From contig NZ_LR722668.1 of NCBI RefSeq assembly GCF_902500225.1, forward strand, positions 1 to 64,000: a stretch of 64,000 bases of DNA. Direction: 5' to 3'. Under the pieces are notes generated by a model that did no database searches, was not told the DNA's origin, and saw only the letters and a program-made list of their open reading frames with translations. A program made the position numbers and the translations under genes. Positions 1 to 14,392 of the stretch are shown here, one piece after another. How positions within the stretch are numbered: the first letter of the stretch is position 1; each line of letters begins with the position of its first letter. The stretch is from Buttiauxella massiliensis. Lineage in GTDB: Bacteria; Pseudomonadota; Gammaproteobacteria; Enterobacterales; Enterobacteriaceae.

Positions 1-126
1 GGTCAGGGAGTCGGTAGAAATCTACAATACCCGGCGTCCGCATCTGTCGTTAAAATACAAAACGCCCGATGAAGTTCATCAGGCATTTTAAGGCTGAAAA
101 GTGTCAACCTATATCAGGACTAGTCA
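1..126 (+). mobile_element. IS3-family insertion sequence, right end (partial)
   Basis: Frame 2 (positions 2-91) encodes the last residues of an IS3-family OrfB transposase, including YNTRRPHLSLKYKTPDEV, the typical end of the rve (DDE) integrase domain, and stops at 89-91. The following bases to about 126 end in ...TCA, as expected for a right inverted repeat of this family (5'-TG...CA-3' ends). The element runs off the left edge of the window. Its end lies only about 26 bp beyond the nanA stop codon, so it inserted just downstream of the sialic acid cluster. The exact IS cannot be named. Confidence 0.8.
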
Positions 127-151
127 TCTAAACCAGAATATTGCTAGCCGA

Positions 152-1042
152 TTAAAGGAAATCAGCCTTGCGGAAGGCTTGCAGCGCATCTTGCTTTTGC
201 TGCTCAGTCATTGGGCGCAGCGGACGACGCGGGTCACCTACATCAATGCCGTGCAGTTTCATCGCAACTTTACCAGCGGCAACGCCACCGTACTGCACCA
301 GCACGCGGATGATAGCGATGACCTTATCCATACAACCAGCAACATCTGCCTGGTCACCACGATTAAAGCTATCAATCAGGCGGTGATACAACGGTGCTGC
401 ATAGTTATAGGTGCTGCCTACTGCGCCAACTGCACCACATGCCAGACCCGCAGGTAAAAACTCATCAACACCAAATGGAATATCAAACTGGCCGTTATTC
501 ACGCGCACACAGCGTTGATATTCATACATGTCACTGGAGTTAAACTTCATGCCAGTGAGGTTAGGAATACGATCGGCTGCAACCTGTAAAAATTGCTCCA
601 TATCGAGATTCACACCCGACATGCCGGAATGGTAATAGTAGAAACCTTTAGATGGTGCGGCGGCCGCATTAATACGGCAGTATTCCACTAGATCTTCAAT
701 ATTGCCCGGCTTGAAGAAGCAAGGACCAATTACTGAGGTCGCAAAGATATCCAAAGTTTCAGCGTGGCGGCTAAGTTCAACGGAATCCGCGATACTCAGA
801 GCCCCCGTATGCAAAGTAATACTCAGTTTACCCGCACTTGCACTCACCCAACGTTCTGCAATTTTTTTGCGCTCATCGACCGAGCAATGAATGCCCTCAC
901 CGGTAGTGCCCAGTACATAGGCACCTTTAACACCTTGCTCAATCAGATGTGTGGCAATTTGGTCAATAACCGGATAATTAACACTTCCATCAGCGGTAAA
1001 TGGTGTGTGTGGCGCGGCGATTAAGCCAGTTAACTTTTCCAT
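152..1042 (-). CDS. nanA: N-acetylneuraminate lyase
   Basis: A 296-residue class I aldolase of the DapA/NanA family that cleaves N-acetylneuraminate into N-acetylmannosamine and pyruvate in the cytoplasm. Visible features are the GTTGEG substrate-carboxylate loop near residue 46, the YYYH tyrosine segment near 135 and the Schiff-base lysine in GMKFNSSD near 165; length is normal. It is the last gene of the cluster and lies beyond the RpiR regulator, with its own 147-bp upstream region holding operator-like repeats. The neighbours nanE, nanK, nanQ and a symporter support NanA rather than another DapA paralogue. Confidence 0.93.
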   Translation of the reverse strand: MEKLTGLIAAPHTPFTADGSVNYPVIDQIATHLIEQGVKGAYVLGTTGEGIHCSVDERKKIAERWVSASAGKLSITLHTGALSIADSVELSRHAETLDIFATSVIGPCFFKPGNIEDLVEYCRINAAAAPSKGFYYYHSGMSGVNLDMEQFLQVAADRIPNLTGMKFNSSDMYEYQRCVRVNNGQFDIPFGVDEFLPAGLACGAVGAVGSTYNYAAPLYHRLIDSFNRGDQADVAGCMDKVIAIIRVLVQYGGVAAGKVAMKLHGIDVGDPRRPLRPMTEQQKQDALQAFRKADFL

Positions 1043-1054
1043 GCAAGCCTCTTT

Positions 1055-1096
1055 GGAGTTTTACTTCTAATGATTTGTGATTATGAAGTTTAACTC
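1055..1096. promoter_or_regulatory. Inverted operator-like repeat upstream of nanA
   Basis: GGAGTTTTACTTC (1055-1067) and GAAGTTTAACTC (1085-1096) face each other across 17 bp. The second half-site recurs almost exactly upstream of nanE (5870-5882). Inferred to be the binding site of the RpiR-type regulator encoded next door; no direct evidence. Confidence 0.5.
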
Positions 1097-1189
1097 TATA
1101 TTAAGACGGCAAATGGAGTGATGCAACCATCGTGGCATCGCTAAAATGGCTTAATACGTTGAACTGTGATCAATGCCGCTAATGTGGCA

Positions 1190-2071
1190 TTACTTTGCGA
1201 TGTTAAGTGCATCCATGGTACGCAACTTACTTTCGCGAGCTTGCTCTGGCGCGGCCTGCACCAGCAAGGTGTAGAGCAAATCCAGCACAAATAGTTGTGC
1301 TGTCTTAGTGCCAATCGAATCGCCTTGCAGCATCCCCTGGCGGTTACCGTTGATCAGGCTAAAATCGGCTACTTCAATTAGCGGGGAACCTAAATTATGG
1401 GTCAGAGCAACGGTGGTTGCCCCCGCTTGTCTGGCAAGCTTGAGGGCATGGACCGTTTCCGGAGATGTACCGGTGTGGCTGATAGCAATCGCCACATCGC
1501 CCGCTTTGAGCAATGTAGCCTGCATATACATAAAGTGATTATTGGTAACGGCATCGACCCGCAAACCAATACGCATCAGCTTATGCTTCATATCTTCCGC
1601 AGTAATTCCCGACGAGCCGACACCGAAAATGTACACCGAGTTACTGGTGCGTAATGCGTCGACGACCTGATTGACCTGATTCATATCCAGCAAGTTCAGG
1701 GTTTCAGACAACACATTATTAATGGTGCTTTGCAGTTTCAAACCAATGGTGCGCGCATCGTCTGACTCACTAATCTCCCCATCCAACAGCGGGCTGCTGT
1801 TATCGGTATCCACTGTAGCCAGTTCAATAGCCAAATCCATTTTAAAGTCTTGAAAACCCTTATAACCCAGGGTGCGACAGAAACGAATGACAGTGGCTTC
1901 GCCAGCCTGTGTTTCGCGTGACAACTCAGCGATAGAGAGCTGAGTCACCTGCTGTGGAGAGGTCAAAATATAGTGCGCGATCCGCTGTGAAACACGCGTC
2001 AGGCTATTTTGCATCGCACCAAGTGTGTCGAGGATTTTTCCGGGTTTAAGGCGTTGGACTTGAGACTCCAT
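1190..2071 (-). CDS. RpiR-family transcriptional regulator of the nan cluster
   Basis: A 293-residue RpiR-type regulator with an N-terminal HTH (around EATVIRFCRTLGYKGF) and a C-terminal SIS sugar-phosphate-binding domain (around YIFGVGSSGI and AISHTGTSPETV). RpiR proteins of this build sense sugar phosphates; here N-acetylmannosamine-6-phosphate would be the natural ligand, but that is inference. The start at 2071 is chosen because AGGA sits just upstream; a longer frame to 2173 runs into the preceding terminator and has no family support. It lies between nanQ and nanA and has its own 5' region after the nanQ terminator. Confidence 0.85.
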   Translation of the reverse strand: MESQVQRLKPGKILDTLGAMQNSLTRVSQRIAHYILTSPQQVTQLSIAELSRETQAGEATVIRFCRTLGYKGFQDFKMDLAIELATVDTDNSSPLLDGEISESDDARTIGLKLQSTINNVLSETLNLLDMNQVNQVVDALRTSNSVYIFGVGSSGITAEDMKHKLMRIGLRVDAVTNNHFMYMQATLLKAGDVAIAISHTGTSPETVHALKLARQAGATTVALTHNLGSPLIEVADFSLINGNRQGMLQGDSIGTKTAQLFVLDLLYTLLVQAAPEQARESKLRTMDALNIAK

Positions 2072-2151
2072 AATTTCCTGCTCTTGAGTGCGTGATGTGG
2101 CAAAAAGCCTGCAATTTTGAATGGTTGAGAGCGTAACAAGTCTGTGGCATG

Positions 2152-2195
2152 AAAAAAAGCGCGATGTAAGCATAGGGGGTATGCGTACATCGCGC
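2152..2195 (-). terminator. Rho-independent terminator after the nanE-K-symporter-nanQ operon
   Basis: On the minus strand a 10-bp stem (GCGCGATGTA with its complement), one mismatch, a further 5-bp stem and a 5-nt loop are followed by seven T. It lies between the nanQ stop (2251) and the regulator start (2071), so the four-gene operon probably ends here and the regulator is transcribed separately. Confidence 0.85.
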
Positions 2196-2250
2196 CGTCA
2201 AAGAAGAACTCATTTACTGCTTAATATTATTATGACGTTAAAACATCTTG

Positions 2251-4205
<1,955 letters not shown>

Positions 4206-4274
4206 TATGGCACTTTCCTACTTATGGTTTTATTAGGATGAGGTAACTGTCTGAATTTTAAATTTTATAAACGA

Positions 4275-5150
4275 TCAGACTGCGTGATATTCAGACCAGA
4301 GGGCAGCCCCCATTAACCCCGCATCATGCTGATAGTGAGCGGAATAAACAGGAACATGGAATGCCGCGGGTAGTGTTGCGAGCTGCTTTTCCACCTGTAG
4401 ACGGTAACCCGGAGCAAGCCCGACGCTGCCGCCCAGCACGATGCATTCGGTATCCAGCAGAGCTTTAAGATTGGCAATCAGCTGGCAAATCGCCTGTGCT
4501 GAACGCGCAAATAGTTGTTGTGCCTGCTCGTTGCCGTCCTGCGCCAAAACAAAGATTTCACGGGCATTTTTGCCCAAAAGATCATGCTGAGCTCCTGCTG
4601 CAATACCGCGCCCGGAGGCTATAGCCTCAACACAACCAACGCGCCCGCAACCGCACATTGGGCCATTCGGATCGGCCTGAGTGTGTCCAATATGGCCTGC
4701 GAAGGCATGAGGACCCGTTAGCAGTTCGCCATTGATAACGATGCCGCCACCTACTCCAGTGGAAACCGTAATAAACGTAACGTGTTTGAATTGATCTGAC
4801 AGATGGCAATACTCTGCCCAGGCGGCAGCCTGCGCATCGTTGAGAACCGCGCACGGTAACCCTGTGAGGCGTTCAACGGTTGCCTGCAACGGGAAATGAT
4901 TCAGGCCACCGAGATTATCTGGATTTAGTGCGGTAAGAATCCCGTTATCAATAATACCTGTAGAGGCAATCGCCACCCGCTGTGCTTTCCCTTCATAGGC
5001 TGCTACTAACTGAGCTAAAGCCCGCTCCAGAGCTTGTGGCTCAGCATTTGCCGGAGTGGGAATCTCCGAGCGTAAAGAGATTTCATGCTGCGAGTTGATA
5101 AGCGCCGCGGCCAGTTTTGTGCCGCCGATATCAATAGCAAGTGTGTTCAT
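4275..5150 (-). CDS. nanK: N-acetylmannosamine kinase
   Basis: A 291-residue ROK-family kinase that phosphorylates N-acetylmannosamine to N-acetylmannosamine-6-phosphate. It has the N-terminal ATP site [13 protein letters not shown], the [15 protein letters not shown] segment, and the ROK zinc motif [26 protein letters not shown]. The start at 5150 is chosen over a longer frame to 5318 because GGAGAAGACG lies just upstream and family members begin at this point; the longer frame would overlap nanE. It starts 13 bp after the nanE stop in the same operon. Confidence 0.93.
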   Translation of the reverse strand: MNTLAIDIGGTKLAAALINSQHEISLRSEIPTPANAEPQALERALAQLVAAYEGKAQRVAIASTGIIDNGILTALNPDNLGGLNHFPLQATVERLTGLPCAVLNDAQAAAWAEYCHLSDQFKHVTFITVSTGVGGGIVINGELLTGPHAFAGHIGHTQADPNGPMCGCGRVGCVEAIASGRGIAAGAQHDLLGKNAREIFVLAQDGNEQAQQLFARSAQAICQLIANLKALLDTECIVLGGSVGLAPGYRLQVEKQLATLPAAFHVPVYSAHYQHDAGLMGAALWSEYHAV

Positions 5151-5163
5151 CGTCTTCTCCGGC

Positions 5164-5844
5164 TTAGCGCTTAACGGCATCGCTGAACCACTGGCAAATA
5201 TGTTCAATACGAGTGATGGCTGAACCAACAGTAACAGCCCATGCGCCATGATTGATAGCCTGTGATGCCAGCTCAGGAGAGTTATAACGACCTTCAGCAA
5301 TGACGCGGCAGCCAGCATCGCTTAACTCTGACACCATCCTCAGATCCGGCCCTTCAGGCGTAACTGAAGTAGTGTACCCAGACATCGTTGTGCCAATGAA
5401 CTCAACGCCTTTGTGTTTGCAGTTGAGGCCTTCTTCTACCGTCGAGCTGTCTGCCATTGCCAGTAATCCATGATGGTGAATACGTGCAATCAGTTCATCA
5501 ATAGCCACCGGGCGTGGGCGGAATGTTGCGTCGAAGGCAATAATGTCGGCCCCGGCTTTTGCGAGCGCATCAACGTCATGCAAAAACGGAGTGATGCGCA
5601 CAGCGGAGTCTTCGAGGTCGCGTTTCATAATGCCAATGATTGGAACTGAAATAAGTGGCCGTACCGCTTCCAGATTGGCGATTCCTTCAATACGGATGGC
5701 AATAGCTCCCGCAGATACAGCTGCTTGCGCCATTGCTGCCACGATATCTGGCCTGTCCATTGGGCTACCGGGTACGGGCTGGCAGGAGACGATAAGCCCC
5801 CCGCAATCACGCACGCTTTGTTCTAATTTTGTTAGTAGTGACAT
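5164..5844 (-). CDS. nanE: N-acetylmannosamine-6-phosphate 2-epimerase
   Basis: A 226-residue TIM-barrel NanE family enzyme that converts N-acetylmannosamine-6-phosphate to N-acetylglucosamine-6-phosphate, feeding into amino-sugar catabolism. Typical segments are the N-terminal [47 protein letters not shown] and [11 protein letters not shown]. It is the first gene of the operon and is preceded by a copy of the operator-like motif seen before nanA. Length is typical. Confidence 0.93.
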   Translation of the reverse strand: MSLLTKLEQSVRDCGGLIVSCQPVPGSPMDRPDIVAAMAQAAVSAGAIAIRIEGIANLEAVRPLISVPIIGIMKRDLEDSAVRITPFLHDVDALAKAGADIIAFDATFRPRPVAIDELIARIHHHGLLAMADSSTVEEGLNCKHKGVEFIGTTMSGYTTSVTPEGPDLRMVSELSDAGCRVIAEGRYNSPELASQAINHGAWAVTVGSAITRIEHICQWFSDAVKR

Positions 5845-6177
5845 TCTGCTCCGCCTTGCAAATCCAAATGAAGTTTAACTCCAAAAAAGAATAGCGGATG
5901 GAGTATTACTATTTCAAGCTGTAAACGGGAAAAATGTGAGGAGGGTCATGTGCAAGGGAAAGGGAGCTATCTGGGATGGAAACCCCAGAGCCATGACTTT
6001 TGAACCGGCGAGCTTGATTCTGGAAGTGAAAATCAACTGCCGAGAAAAGCAAAGTGGGTCTCTTTTTTTTCAAAAAGATTAAGGATGTCAGTCGATGTGT
6101 AATCAAATCGAAACATTGAATACATAATCCAATTATTTAATAATAACGCATAAATACTTATAAATGTCTCATAAATA
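5845..6177. promoter_or_regulatory. Divergent intergenic region between nanE and the EAL gene
   Basis: A 333-bp stretch that must hold the nanE promoter (minus) and the EAL-gene promoter (plus). The motif GAAGTTTAACTCC at 5870-5882, 26 bp before the nanE start, matches the half-site upstream of nanA (12 of 12 over the shared bases). The half next to the EAL gene is AT-rich. I could not assign convincing -35/-10 pairs or any small gene. Confidence 0.5.
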
Positions 6178-7920
6178 ATGAATAAAAAGCATCTGTTGTT
6201 AGTGGTTTGGGTTGTTTGCGTTGCTGCCATGTTGGGTTCATATTGGGAAAAAGATACTGTAAGCATAAATGAAACAGTTGATTCATATATAAAAAGCATA
6301 AGTGAAAAAATAAACGTAAGCATTGTATTATGTGAAATGCTACGAAAACAGATGGAAATTAACTTACAATCCAAAAATAGTAACAATCAAATTTCAATGC
6401 CAAAAAATAACAATAGTTCGTCAGAGAATTGGCATTTTAAAATAACACCTCACAATAATATTACTGGAGGGATGATTAGTGGTCTTGGCTCATATGAAAA
6501 GTTAGATACGGATACAAAAAATGAAGCGAATGCTGCGGCGTCTCTTAACATTGATGTAGGGGATGGTTATTTTACAAAATTATATTCATGGATTTACTAC
6601 ACCTCAAAAAACTCATTTGTTTATATCGCTCCATATTCATCTAAAAAAGAGGTTAGCACTTATTACTTTAATCCCGGCATGTACACCGATCCATTCTGGA
6701 ATTTAATTACACCAGAAAACAATCCTGAACGTGAAGTGAAAATCACAACACCCTATATTGATATTGCTGGAAAGGGGCAGATACTAACAGTTACAGCGCC
6801 TGTTTATAATAAATATGAATTCAAAGGAGCTATATCACTTGATCTCAACCTAGATTATATAAATAAAATAGTCAAAAGCAATGATAATAATTATCACGTT
6901 ACGGTATTTGATAAGAATAACAAAATTATAATTTCCAGTGATAATGATATTTCCAATAAATCGATTTCCTCTATCGTTAAAACTAAAGGTGGGATTTATT
7001 CTAACTATACGAATAAAGAGATATTAAGCGGCATACTCTATATTGAGCAATATACAACCCTGCAAGAAAAAATCATCAGAGTAATAACTCAAGCTGGATT
7101 ACCAATAGGTATTATAACATTTATTGTTTTTTTTGTTATGTTCCTCCAATCGTTTTCCCATTACAATTTTCTTTCTAAAAGATATATGCTCCGCGCCATG
7201 AAAAAAAATGAGTTCATACCTTTTGCGCAAGCTATAATGGACACAAGAAACAAAAAAATCATTGGTTGTGAAATACTTCTTCGATGGAAACATCCAACAA
7301 TGGGGCTCATTCCCCCAAATACATTTATTCCGGCGATGGAATCAAGCGGTATCATTGTTAAGGTAACACATCAGTTACTGGAAAATGTGCAAAAAACCTT
7401 ACAAGACAAAGCACATAAACTGCCAAAAGATTTTCACTTATCAATTAATATCTCTCCTGAACATCTAGAAGATCCGGAGCTAGTTACCAAAAGCAAAACC
7501 TTTAAAGAAAGTTGTAATTCAATAACTACCATATTTGAAATAACAGAAAGAAACTTTAATACTGATGCTAAAGTTGCGATAAAGGGCGCTGTGGCGCTTA
7601 AGGATCTAAATATTCTTTTTGCACTTGACGATTTTGGAACAGGGTACGCCACTCACCACTACCTTCAAAAATTCCCAGTAAGCTATATTAAAATTGACCG
7701 TAGTTTTATTAAAATGATTGGTCTTGATGCTATCTCTCACCATATCGTAGAAAATGTTGTCTCATTATCAAAATCACTGAATTTAAAAGTTATTGCGGAA
7801 GGCGTTGAAACTGAGGAGCAGGCAAAATATTTGCATGAGAACAACGTTGATTATCAGCAAGGCTATTTGTATCACCGCCCGGTTCCTTTATCCGATTTTT
7901 TGGATACATTGGGGGCATAG
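6178..7920 (+). CDS. Membrane-bound EAL-domain cyclic-di-GMP phosphodiesterase
   Basis: A 580-residue protein with an N-terminal membrane segment (about 5-22), a periplasmic sensor region of roughly 280 residues resembling a double-Cache fold, a second membrane segment (about 307-324) and a C-terminal EAL domain (340-575). The EAL motif reads EIL (E365). Other catalytic elements are present: N424, the ITE motif ending at E457, DD484-485 in DDFGTGY, K505 in IKIDRSF, E541 in AEGVET and Q561 in QGY. It is therefore probably an active c-di-GMP hydrolase. Strong AT bias against the neighbours suggests acquisition. No CSS motif was seen in the periplasmic part. Ligand unknown. Confidence 0.88.
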   Translation: MNKKHLLLVVWVVCVAAMLGSYWEKDTVSINETVDSYIKSISEKINVSIVLCEMLRKQMEINLQSKNSNNQISMPKNNNSSSENWHFKITPHNNITGGMISGLGSYEKLDTDTKNEANAAASLNIDVGDGYFTKLYSWIYYTSKNSFVYIAPYSSKKEVSTYYFNPGMYTDPFWNLITPENNPEREVKITTPYIDIAGKGQILTVTAPVYNKYEFKGAISLDLNLDYINKIVKSNDNNYHVTVFDKNNKIIISSDNDISNKSISSIVKTKGGIYSNYTNKEILSGILYIEQYTTLQEKIIRVITQAGLPIGIITFIVFFVMFLQSFSHYNFLSKRYMLRAMKKNEFIPFAQAIMDTRNKKIIGCEILLRWKHPTMGLIPPNTFIPAMESSGIIVKVTHQLLENVQKTLQDKAHKLPKDFHLSINISPEHLEDPELVTKSKTFKESCNSITTIFEITERNFNTDAKVAIKGAVALKDLNILFALDDFGTGYATHHYLQKFPVSYIKIDRSFIKMIGLDAISHHIVENVVSLSKSLNLKVIAEGVETEEQAKYLHENNVDYQQGYLYHRPVPLSDFLDTLGA

Positions 7921-7952
7921 GAGGGGTTTTACTTCGATACCGCAAAAGGATC

Positions 7953-7986
7953 GATTTCCGACAATTCGATATAATTGCCGGAAATC
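7953..7986. repeat. Inverted repeat between the EAL gene and parE
   Basis: Two 14-nt arms (7953-7966 and 7973-7986) pair with one mismatch around a 6-nt loop, between the convergent ends of the EAL gene and parE. There is no T-run on either strand directly after the stem, so it is not a classical terminator; it may act in 3'-end processing or as a weak bidirectional stop. Confidence 0.4.
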
Positions 7987-8096
7987 AAAAAATAATTTTC
8001 ACACAAAATCTTACGAGCTGGTTCTGATATTTTACAGCCTGACCAGAGCTTCCATGCTCAAAGTTCAGCTGATTTATCAATTTATCCTTAGGGGCA

Positions 8097-9995
<1,899 letters not shown>

Positions 9996-10036
9996 TTATT
10001 CGTTCAGATAGCGAAACAGGAATCCGACATCAGGCC

Positions 10037-10612
10037 TTAGTGCAGGCCAAGAAAGTCGACGATCTGTGTGAAATAATCTTCGAAGCCTACAAAGGCGTGA
10101 TTGCCACCGGATTCTACCGTCTGGCGACAGGGGGTGTAGTACGCAACCGCCTGGCGATAATCAAGCACTTCGTCACCCGTTTGTTGCAACAACCAGATGA
10201 GATCTGGCGAATCTAACGGGTCAACTTGCATGACTTTAAGATCGTAAATATGGCGAGACTCTAGCACATATTGCTGCCCAGTGTAGGGGTTCTCGTTGGT
10301 GCCGAGATAATCCACCAGCAGCTCAAAAGGCCGGACTGCCGGGTTTACCACTACCGCTGGGAGCGTAAAACATTGCGACAACCAAGTGGCGTAATAGCCG
10401 CCCAAAGACGAGCCAACTACACCTAACGGTTCGCCACCATGCTCCAGCACCAACGACTCCAGCAACTCTGCCGCATCGGCAGGATAAGGTGGGAGTTCCG
10501 GTACAATCATATTGATATGAGGATGGTTCTGCGCAAGCCACGCTTTCAAACTCGTGGCCTTGGCTGAACGCGGCGAACTGTTGAAGCCGTGTAAGTAAAG
10601 TAGCGTTGACAT
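10037..10612 (-). CDS. yqiA: Esterase YqiA (alpha/beta hydrolase)
   Basis: A 191-residue UPF0227-family alpha/beta hydrolase. The sequence shows the N-terminal [16 protein letters not shown] segment, the nucleophile elbow GSSLGGYYA and the C-terminal histidine in GGNHAF. E. coli YqiA has esterase activity on short acyl substrates; its natural substrate is unknown. The true start is the ATG at 10612, whose A overlaps the last base of the cpdA stop (TGATG), so the two genes are translationally coupled. Confidence 0.95.
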   Translation of the reverse strand: MSTLLYLHGFNSSPRSAKATSLKAWLAQNHPHINMIVPELPPYPADAAELLESLVLEHGGEPLGVVGSSLGGYYATWLSQCFTLPAVVVNPAVRPFELLVDYLGTNENPYTGQQYVLESRHIYDLKVMQVDPLDSPDLIWLLQQTGDEVLDYRQAVAYYTPCRQTVESGGNHAFVGFEDYFTQIVDFLGLH

Positions 10613-11439
10613 CAATACCCTTCTGACGCGGTATCAGGGTTAAATACCGCACCCTTTAGGCGGCAAACCTCCGTGGTCACCTCACCGTTTGGATGAAGTT
10701 CCAGCCAACGCCAACCCGGCTCGATGGTATCGAGTGTGAAGTTGGAGCAATGAGGTTTGAATTGCACGCAAGTCGAAGGTGTTGCCAGCATACGTCGACC
10801 ATTCCAGTCGAGATCTAACTCCTGATGAATATGCCCACACACCAGAGTTTTCACTTTTGGGAATTTTTGCAGCACGTTATCAAGCTCAGCGGCATTGCGC
10901 AGGCTATGTTGGTCCAGCCAGCTACAGCCCGCAGGGACTGGATGATGATGCAACAGCAATAGAGTATGGCGTTCAGGCGCACCAGCGAGCTTACGCTCCA
11001 GCCAGTCGAGTTGATAGTCGCTCAATTCACCATGTGGAACACCAAATACCTGGCTGTCCAGCAACAAAATCTGCCAGCTATCGCCTAAGAAAACTTGTTT
11101 AGCCGGGGAAATTCCGGCTTCCAGCAACGAGCTGAACATCGCCGGTTGGAAATCGTGATTACCAGGGAGCCAAACGCAGGGCGCAGGAATCCCCGCGATG
11201 CCTTCAACAAAGTGTTGGTAGGCTTGCGCACTGTGATCCTGGGCCAAATCCCCAGTTGCAACGATAAGGTCGTAATGACGCTGCTCAGCGAGGATGGCGT
11301 CAATAACAGCCTGATAACTCATCCAGGTATTGATACCAAGCAGCGTTTCGTTCTTTCCAGAGAACAGGTGGGTATCTGTAATTTGCAAGATCCTGATCTG
11401 GCCCCCACCGGCCACAGGAAGATTTAACAGGCTTTCCAA
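10612..11439 (-). CDS. cpdA: 3',5'-cyclic-AMP phosphodiesterase
   Basis: A 275-residue class III cAMP phosphodiesterase that lowers cAMP and so modulates CRP-dependent expression. The metallophosphoesterase signature is complete: LQITDTHLF (D-x-H), VATGDLAQD (GDxxxD), LPGNHDF (GNHD), LLLHHHPVP and VCGHIHQE (GHxH). It lies between yqiB and yqiA in the parE operon, with the same length and position as in E. coli. Confidence 0.97.
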   Translation of the reverse strand: MESLLNLPVAGGGQIRILQITDTHLFSGKNETLLGINTWMSYQAVIDAILAEQRHYDLIVATGDLAQDHSAQAYQHFVEGIAGIPAPCVWLPGNHDFQPAMFSSLLEAGISPAKQVFLGDSWQILLLDSQVFGVPHGELSDYQLDWLERKLAGAPERHTLLLLHHHPVPAGCSWLDQHSLRNAAELDNVLQKFPKVKTLVCGHIHQELDLDWNGRRMLATPSTCVQFKPHCSNFTLDTIEPGWRWLELHPNGEVTTEVCRLKGAVFNPDTASEGY

Positions 11440-11464
11440 ATGGTGTCCTTAGGTTTCACCCTCA

Positions 11465-11887
11465 CTAACAAACCGGAACCGCCATCGCTCCATGCGCCAA
11501 ACAATAACGCAGCCAATCGGCTAGAAACTGGTTAATTTGATGCTTTTCGTCGCGTTGATGCAACTTTTTATTAGGATAATCATAACGCGCTTTGAAGCGA
11601 AAGATCTGCTGACTTGAACACACTTCCGCGACCATCGCGTCATGATATAGCCTCACCGACATCGATGGTAGGCTCCAATAGCTCACAGCTGGGGCCGTTT
11701 GTTCGATTTGCACAAGAGTTGTATAACGTGTCGACTCAATAATAGTGAGCCGATATTGGGCGCTACTGACCTGGTAAGTGACTTTTTCACCTACCTCATC
11801 ATTACGAGGAAGCAGACGTCGTAGTTGTGCGAAATTGGTTTCGCACAGGCGCATCATTTCCGGGAAGTCAGGTGTGTAGCGCTTCAT
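11465..11887 (-). CDS. yqiB: DUF1249 family protein YqiB
   Basis: A 140-residue conserved protein of unknown function (DUF1249), close to E. coli YqiB along its whole length ([15 protein letters not shown] start; conserved SYWSLPSM and [20 protein letters not shown] segments). The start at 11887 is preferred over 11902 by match to the family length. It starts 2 bp after the nudF stop. No membrane segment or catalytic motif is visible. Confidence 0.93.
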   Translation of the reverse strand: MKRYTPDFPEMMRLCETNFAQLRRLLPRNDEVGEKVTYQVSSAQYRLTIIESTRYTTLVQIEQTAPAVSYWSLPSMSVRLYHDAMVAEVCSSQQIFRFKARYDYPNKKLHQRDEKHQINQFLADWLRYCLAHGAMAVPVC

Positions 11888-11889
11888 GT

Positions 11890-12522
11890 TTAGTTGTTCC
11901 ACTCGGCTCTTAATTTCTCATGATGCAATTGCAGCCAAAGCAGTGCGATGACTGAAGCTGCGTTATCGATTTTCCCTTCTTCTACTAACTGATAAGCCTG
12001 TTCCCGGCTCACGACATGAACACGAATATCTTCGTTTTCATCTGCCAGACCATGTATACCCTGCGCGTTCGAAGCATCCACTTCCCCCACCAGGATAGAT
12101 AAACGTTCGCTGGTCCCACCCGGGCTTGCAAGGTAGTTGATAACAGGTTTTGTTCGACCCACTACCAGACCCGCTTCTTCGATTGCTTCACGGCGCGCAA
12201 CGTCTTCGACGCTTTCACCTTCTTCAATCATTCCTGCAACCAGTTCGAGCAGCCATGGGCTCTCACTTGTGTCATAGGCAGCAATCCGAATCTGCTCTAT
12301 CAATACAACTTCGTCTCGCACAGGGTCATAGGGTAGCAGTACTGCTGCGTGCCCGCGTTCTAAAATTTCACGCCGAACTTCACCACTCATTTCGCCATTA
12401 AACAGGCGATGGCGAAAGCGATAAAGATCTAGCGAAAAAAAACCGCTATAAAGCGTTTCCCGTGCAATAATTTCAACATCGTTTTTACCTAACGTGACAA
12501 GTTGATCTTTTTGCTTAGTCAT
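11890..12522 (-). CDS. nudF: ADP-ribose pyrophosphatase
   Basis: A 210-residue Nudix hydrolase that splits ADP-ribose to AMP and ribose-5-phosphate. The Nudix box is complete: [22 protein letters not shown] (G-x5-E-x7-REUxEExGU), followed by the ADP-ribose-specific proline region ([10 protein letters not shown]). First gene of the nudF-yqiB-cpdA-yqiA-parE operon and divergent from tolC, with which it shares a 213-bp control region. Confidence 0.97.
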   Translation of the reverse strand: MTKQKDQLVTLGKNDVEIIARETLYSGFFSLDLYRFRHRLFNGEMSGEVRREILERGHAAVLLPYDPVRDEVVLIEQIRIAAYDTSESPWLLELVAGMIEEGESVEDVARREAIEEAGLVVGRTKPVINYLASPGGTSERLSILVGEVDASNAQGIHGLADENEDIRVHVVSREQAYQLVEEGKIDNAASVIALLWLQLHHEKLRAEWNN

Positions 12523-12624
12523 ATTGGTTTCCTGATATTTTTATGGTCATGAAATGTGCGAATTCAAGTTGGTATGACTGCCGTTTCATTTCCTATGTGG
12601 TAGATTGATGAAAATTAAGGGCAG

Positions 12625-12670
12625 ATGGCACATTACGCCAAGCTTCCCAGCTGGCAGACTCTGCTAGAAT
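12625..12670 (+). promoter_or_regulatory. tolC promoter with Mar/Sox/Rob box
   Basis: ATGGCACATTACGCCAAGCT (12625-12644) fits the marbox consensus AYnGCACnnWnnRYYAAAYn with one mismatch, and a -10-like TAGAAT preceded by TGC lies at 12665-12670. The E. coli tolC promoter is activated through such a box by MarA, SoxS and Rob, so the same control is expected here. Confidence 0.75.
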
Positions 12671-12735
12671 CGGCGATCATTTTCGGCTCTTGTCAGCGCT
12701 AACAAACAATTTCTGCTTCACAACAAGGAATGCAA

Positions 12736-14223
12736 ATGAAGAAACTGCTCCCAATTCTTATCGGTCTGAGCCTAACGGGTTTCAGTGCCATGAGCCAGGC
12801 AGAAAACCTGATGCAGGTTTATCAGCAGGCACGTTTAAGCAACCCGGACTTGCGTAAATCCGCTGCTGACCGTGATGCCGCATTCGAAAAAATCAACGAA
12901 GCACGTAGTCCATTACTGCCACAGCTAGGCCTTGGTGCTGATTATGAATACAGCAATGGCTTCCGTGATTCGAATGGCATCGACTCCAATACGACCAGTG
13001 CCTCTTTGCAATTAACGCAAACTATTTTTGATATGTCGAAATGGCGTGCGCTAACCCTGCAAGAAAAATCTGCTGGTATTCAGGACGTCACTTATCAGAC
13101 AGATCAGCAAACGCTGATCCTGAATACAGCGACCGCCTATTTCAATGTGTTGAGTGCCATTGACGCCCTCTCCTACACAGAAGCACAGAAACAGGCTATT
13201 TATCGCCAGTTAGATCAAACTACTCAGCGCTTTAACGTAGGCCTGGTAGCCATCACAGACGTTCAGAACGCCCGTGCACAATACGATAACGTATTAGCGA
13301 ACGAAGTGACTGCACGGAATAATCTGGATAACGCGGTAGAAACGCTGCGCCAGGTCACCGGTAACTACTATCCTTCTCTGGCTTCGCTGAATGTTGATGG
13401 CTTCAAAACCAACAAGCCTGACGCGGTGAATAACCTGCTGAAAGAAGCAGAAAAGCGTAACCTGGCATTGTTACAGGCACGTCTGTCTCAGGACCTGGCG
13501 CGCGAGCAAATTCGTTACGCTGAAACTGGCCATATGCCAACTGTGGGCTTAACCGCTTCGACAGGTGTTTCTGATACTGACTACAGCGGCTCTAAAACCA
13601 CCAGCCAGGCGTACGATGATAAGGGTGTTGGTCAGAATAAAATCGGTCTGAATTTCTCTTTGCCATTGTATAGCGGCGGTTCTGTAACTTCTCAGGTGAA
13701 ACAAGCGCAATACAACTTTGTAGGCGCAAGTGAGCAACTGGAAAGTGCACATCGTAGCGTAGTGCAAACAGTTCGTTCTTCCTTTAACAACGTTAACGCC
13801 TCTATCAGTACCATCAACGCTTATAAACAAGCGGTTGTCTCTGCCCAAAGCTCTTTAGATGCAATGGAAGCAGGATACTCCGTAGGTACACGTACCATCG
13901 TTGATGTGTTGGATGCGACGACTACGCTGTATAACGCAAAACAACAGCTCTCTAGTGCTCGTTATAACTACCTGATCAACCAACTGAATATTAAATCAGC
14001 TCTGGGTACGCTTAACGAACAAGATCTGATTGCGTTGAACGGCACATTAGGCAAACCAGTACCAACTACTGCCGAAAGCGTCGCGCCAGAAACGCCAGAC
14101 CAGAATGCTCGCGCAGATGGTTACTCCGCTGATACAGCCGCAACCACTGAGACGGCAACACCAGCAAAAGCCACTCCGGTCACTGCAACAAACAAAAAAT
14201 CAGCTAACCCATTCGGTAACTGA
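12736..14223 (+). CDS. tolC: Outer membrane efflux channel TolC
   Basis: A 495-residue outer-membrane channel for drug efflux (AcrAB and relatives), haemolysin-type secretion and colicin/phage entry. Signal peptide [22 protein letters not shown] is followed by mature [21 protein letters not shown]. The two structural repeats of the OEP family are both present and nearly the whole length matches E. coli TolC, except for a divergent surface loop near residue 290 and a longer, Thr/Ala-rich C-terminal tail. The start at 12736 is preferred over 12730 because AAGGA sits 7 bp upstream of it and only 1 bp upstream of the other. Loop differences may reflect phage or colicin selection. Confidence 0.97.
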   Translation: MKKLLPILIGLSLTGFSAMSQAENLMQVYQQARLSNPDLRKSAADRDAAFEKINEARSPLLPQLGLGADYEYSNGFRDSNGIDSNTTSASLQLTQTIFDMSKWRALTLQEKSAGIQDVTYQTDQQTLILNTATAYFNVLSAIDALSYTEAQKQAIYRQLDQTTQRFNVGLVAITDVQNARAQYDNVLANEVTARNNLDNAVETLRQVTGNYYPSLASLNVDGFKTNKPDAVNNLLKEAEKRNLALLQARLSQDLAREQIRYAETGHMPTVGLTASTGVSDTDYSGSKTTSQAYDDKGVGQNKIGLNFSLPLYSGGSVTSQVKQAQYNFVGASEQLESAHRSVVQTVRSSFNNVNASISTINAYKQAVVSAQSSLDAMEAGYSVGTRTIVDVLDATTTLYNAKQQLSSARYNYLINQLNIKSALGTLNEQDLIALNGTLGKPVPTTAESVAPETPDQNARADGYSADTAATTETATPAKATPVTATNKKSANPFGN

Positions 14224-14392
14224 TCATGTATTTCGGGGGCATGACAACATGCCCCCGTCACAACTTACGCACGTGAACGTAAGGCAAAGTAAAGATCTCC
14301 CTCCAAACAGCCGTCATCGCTTTAATTTCAACCATTCATCCCCTATTCTAAACGCAATATTAGCTTCATTCCTTTGGGCTCAGGACAGAACA

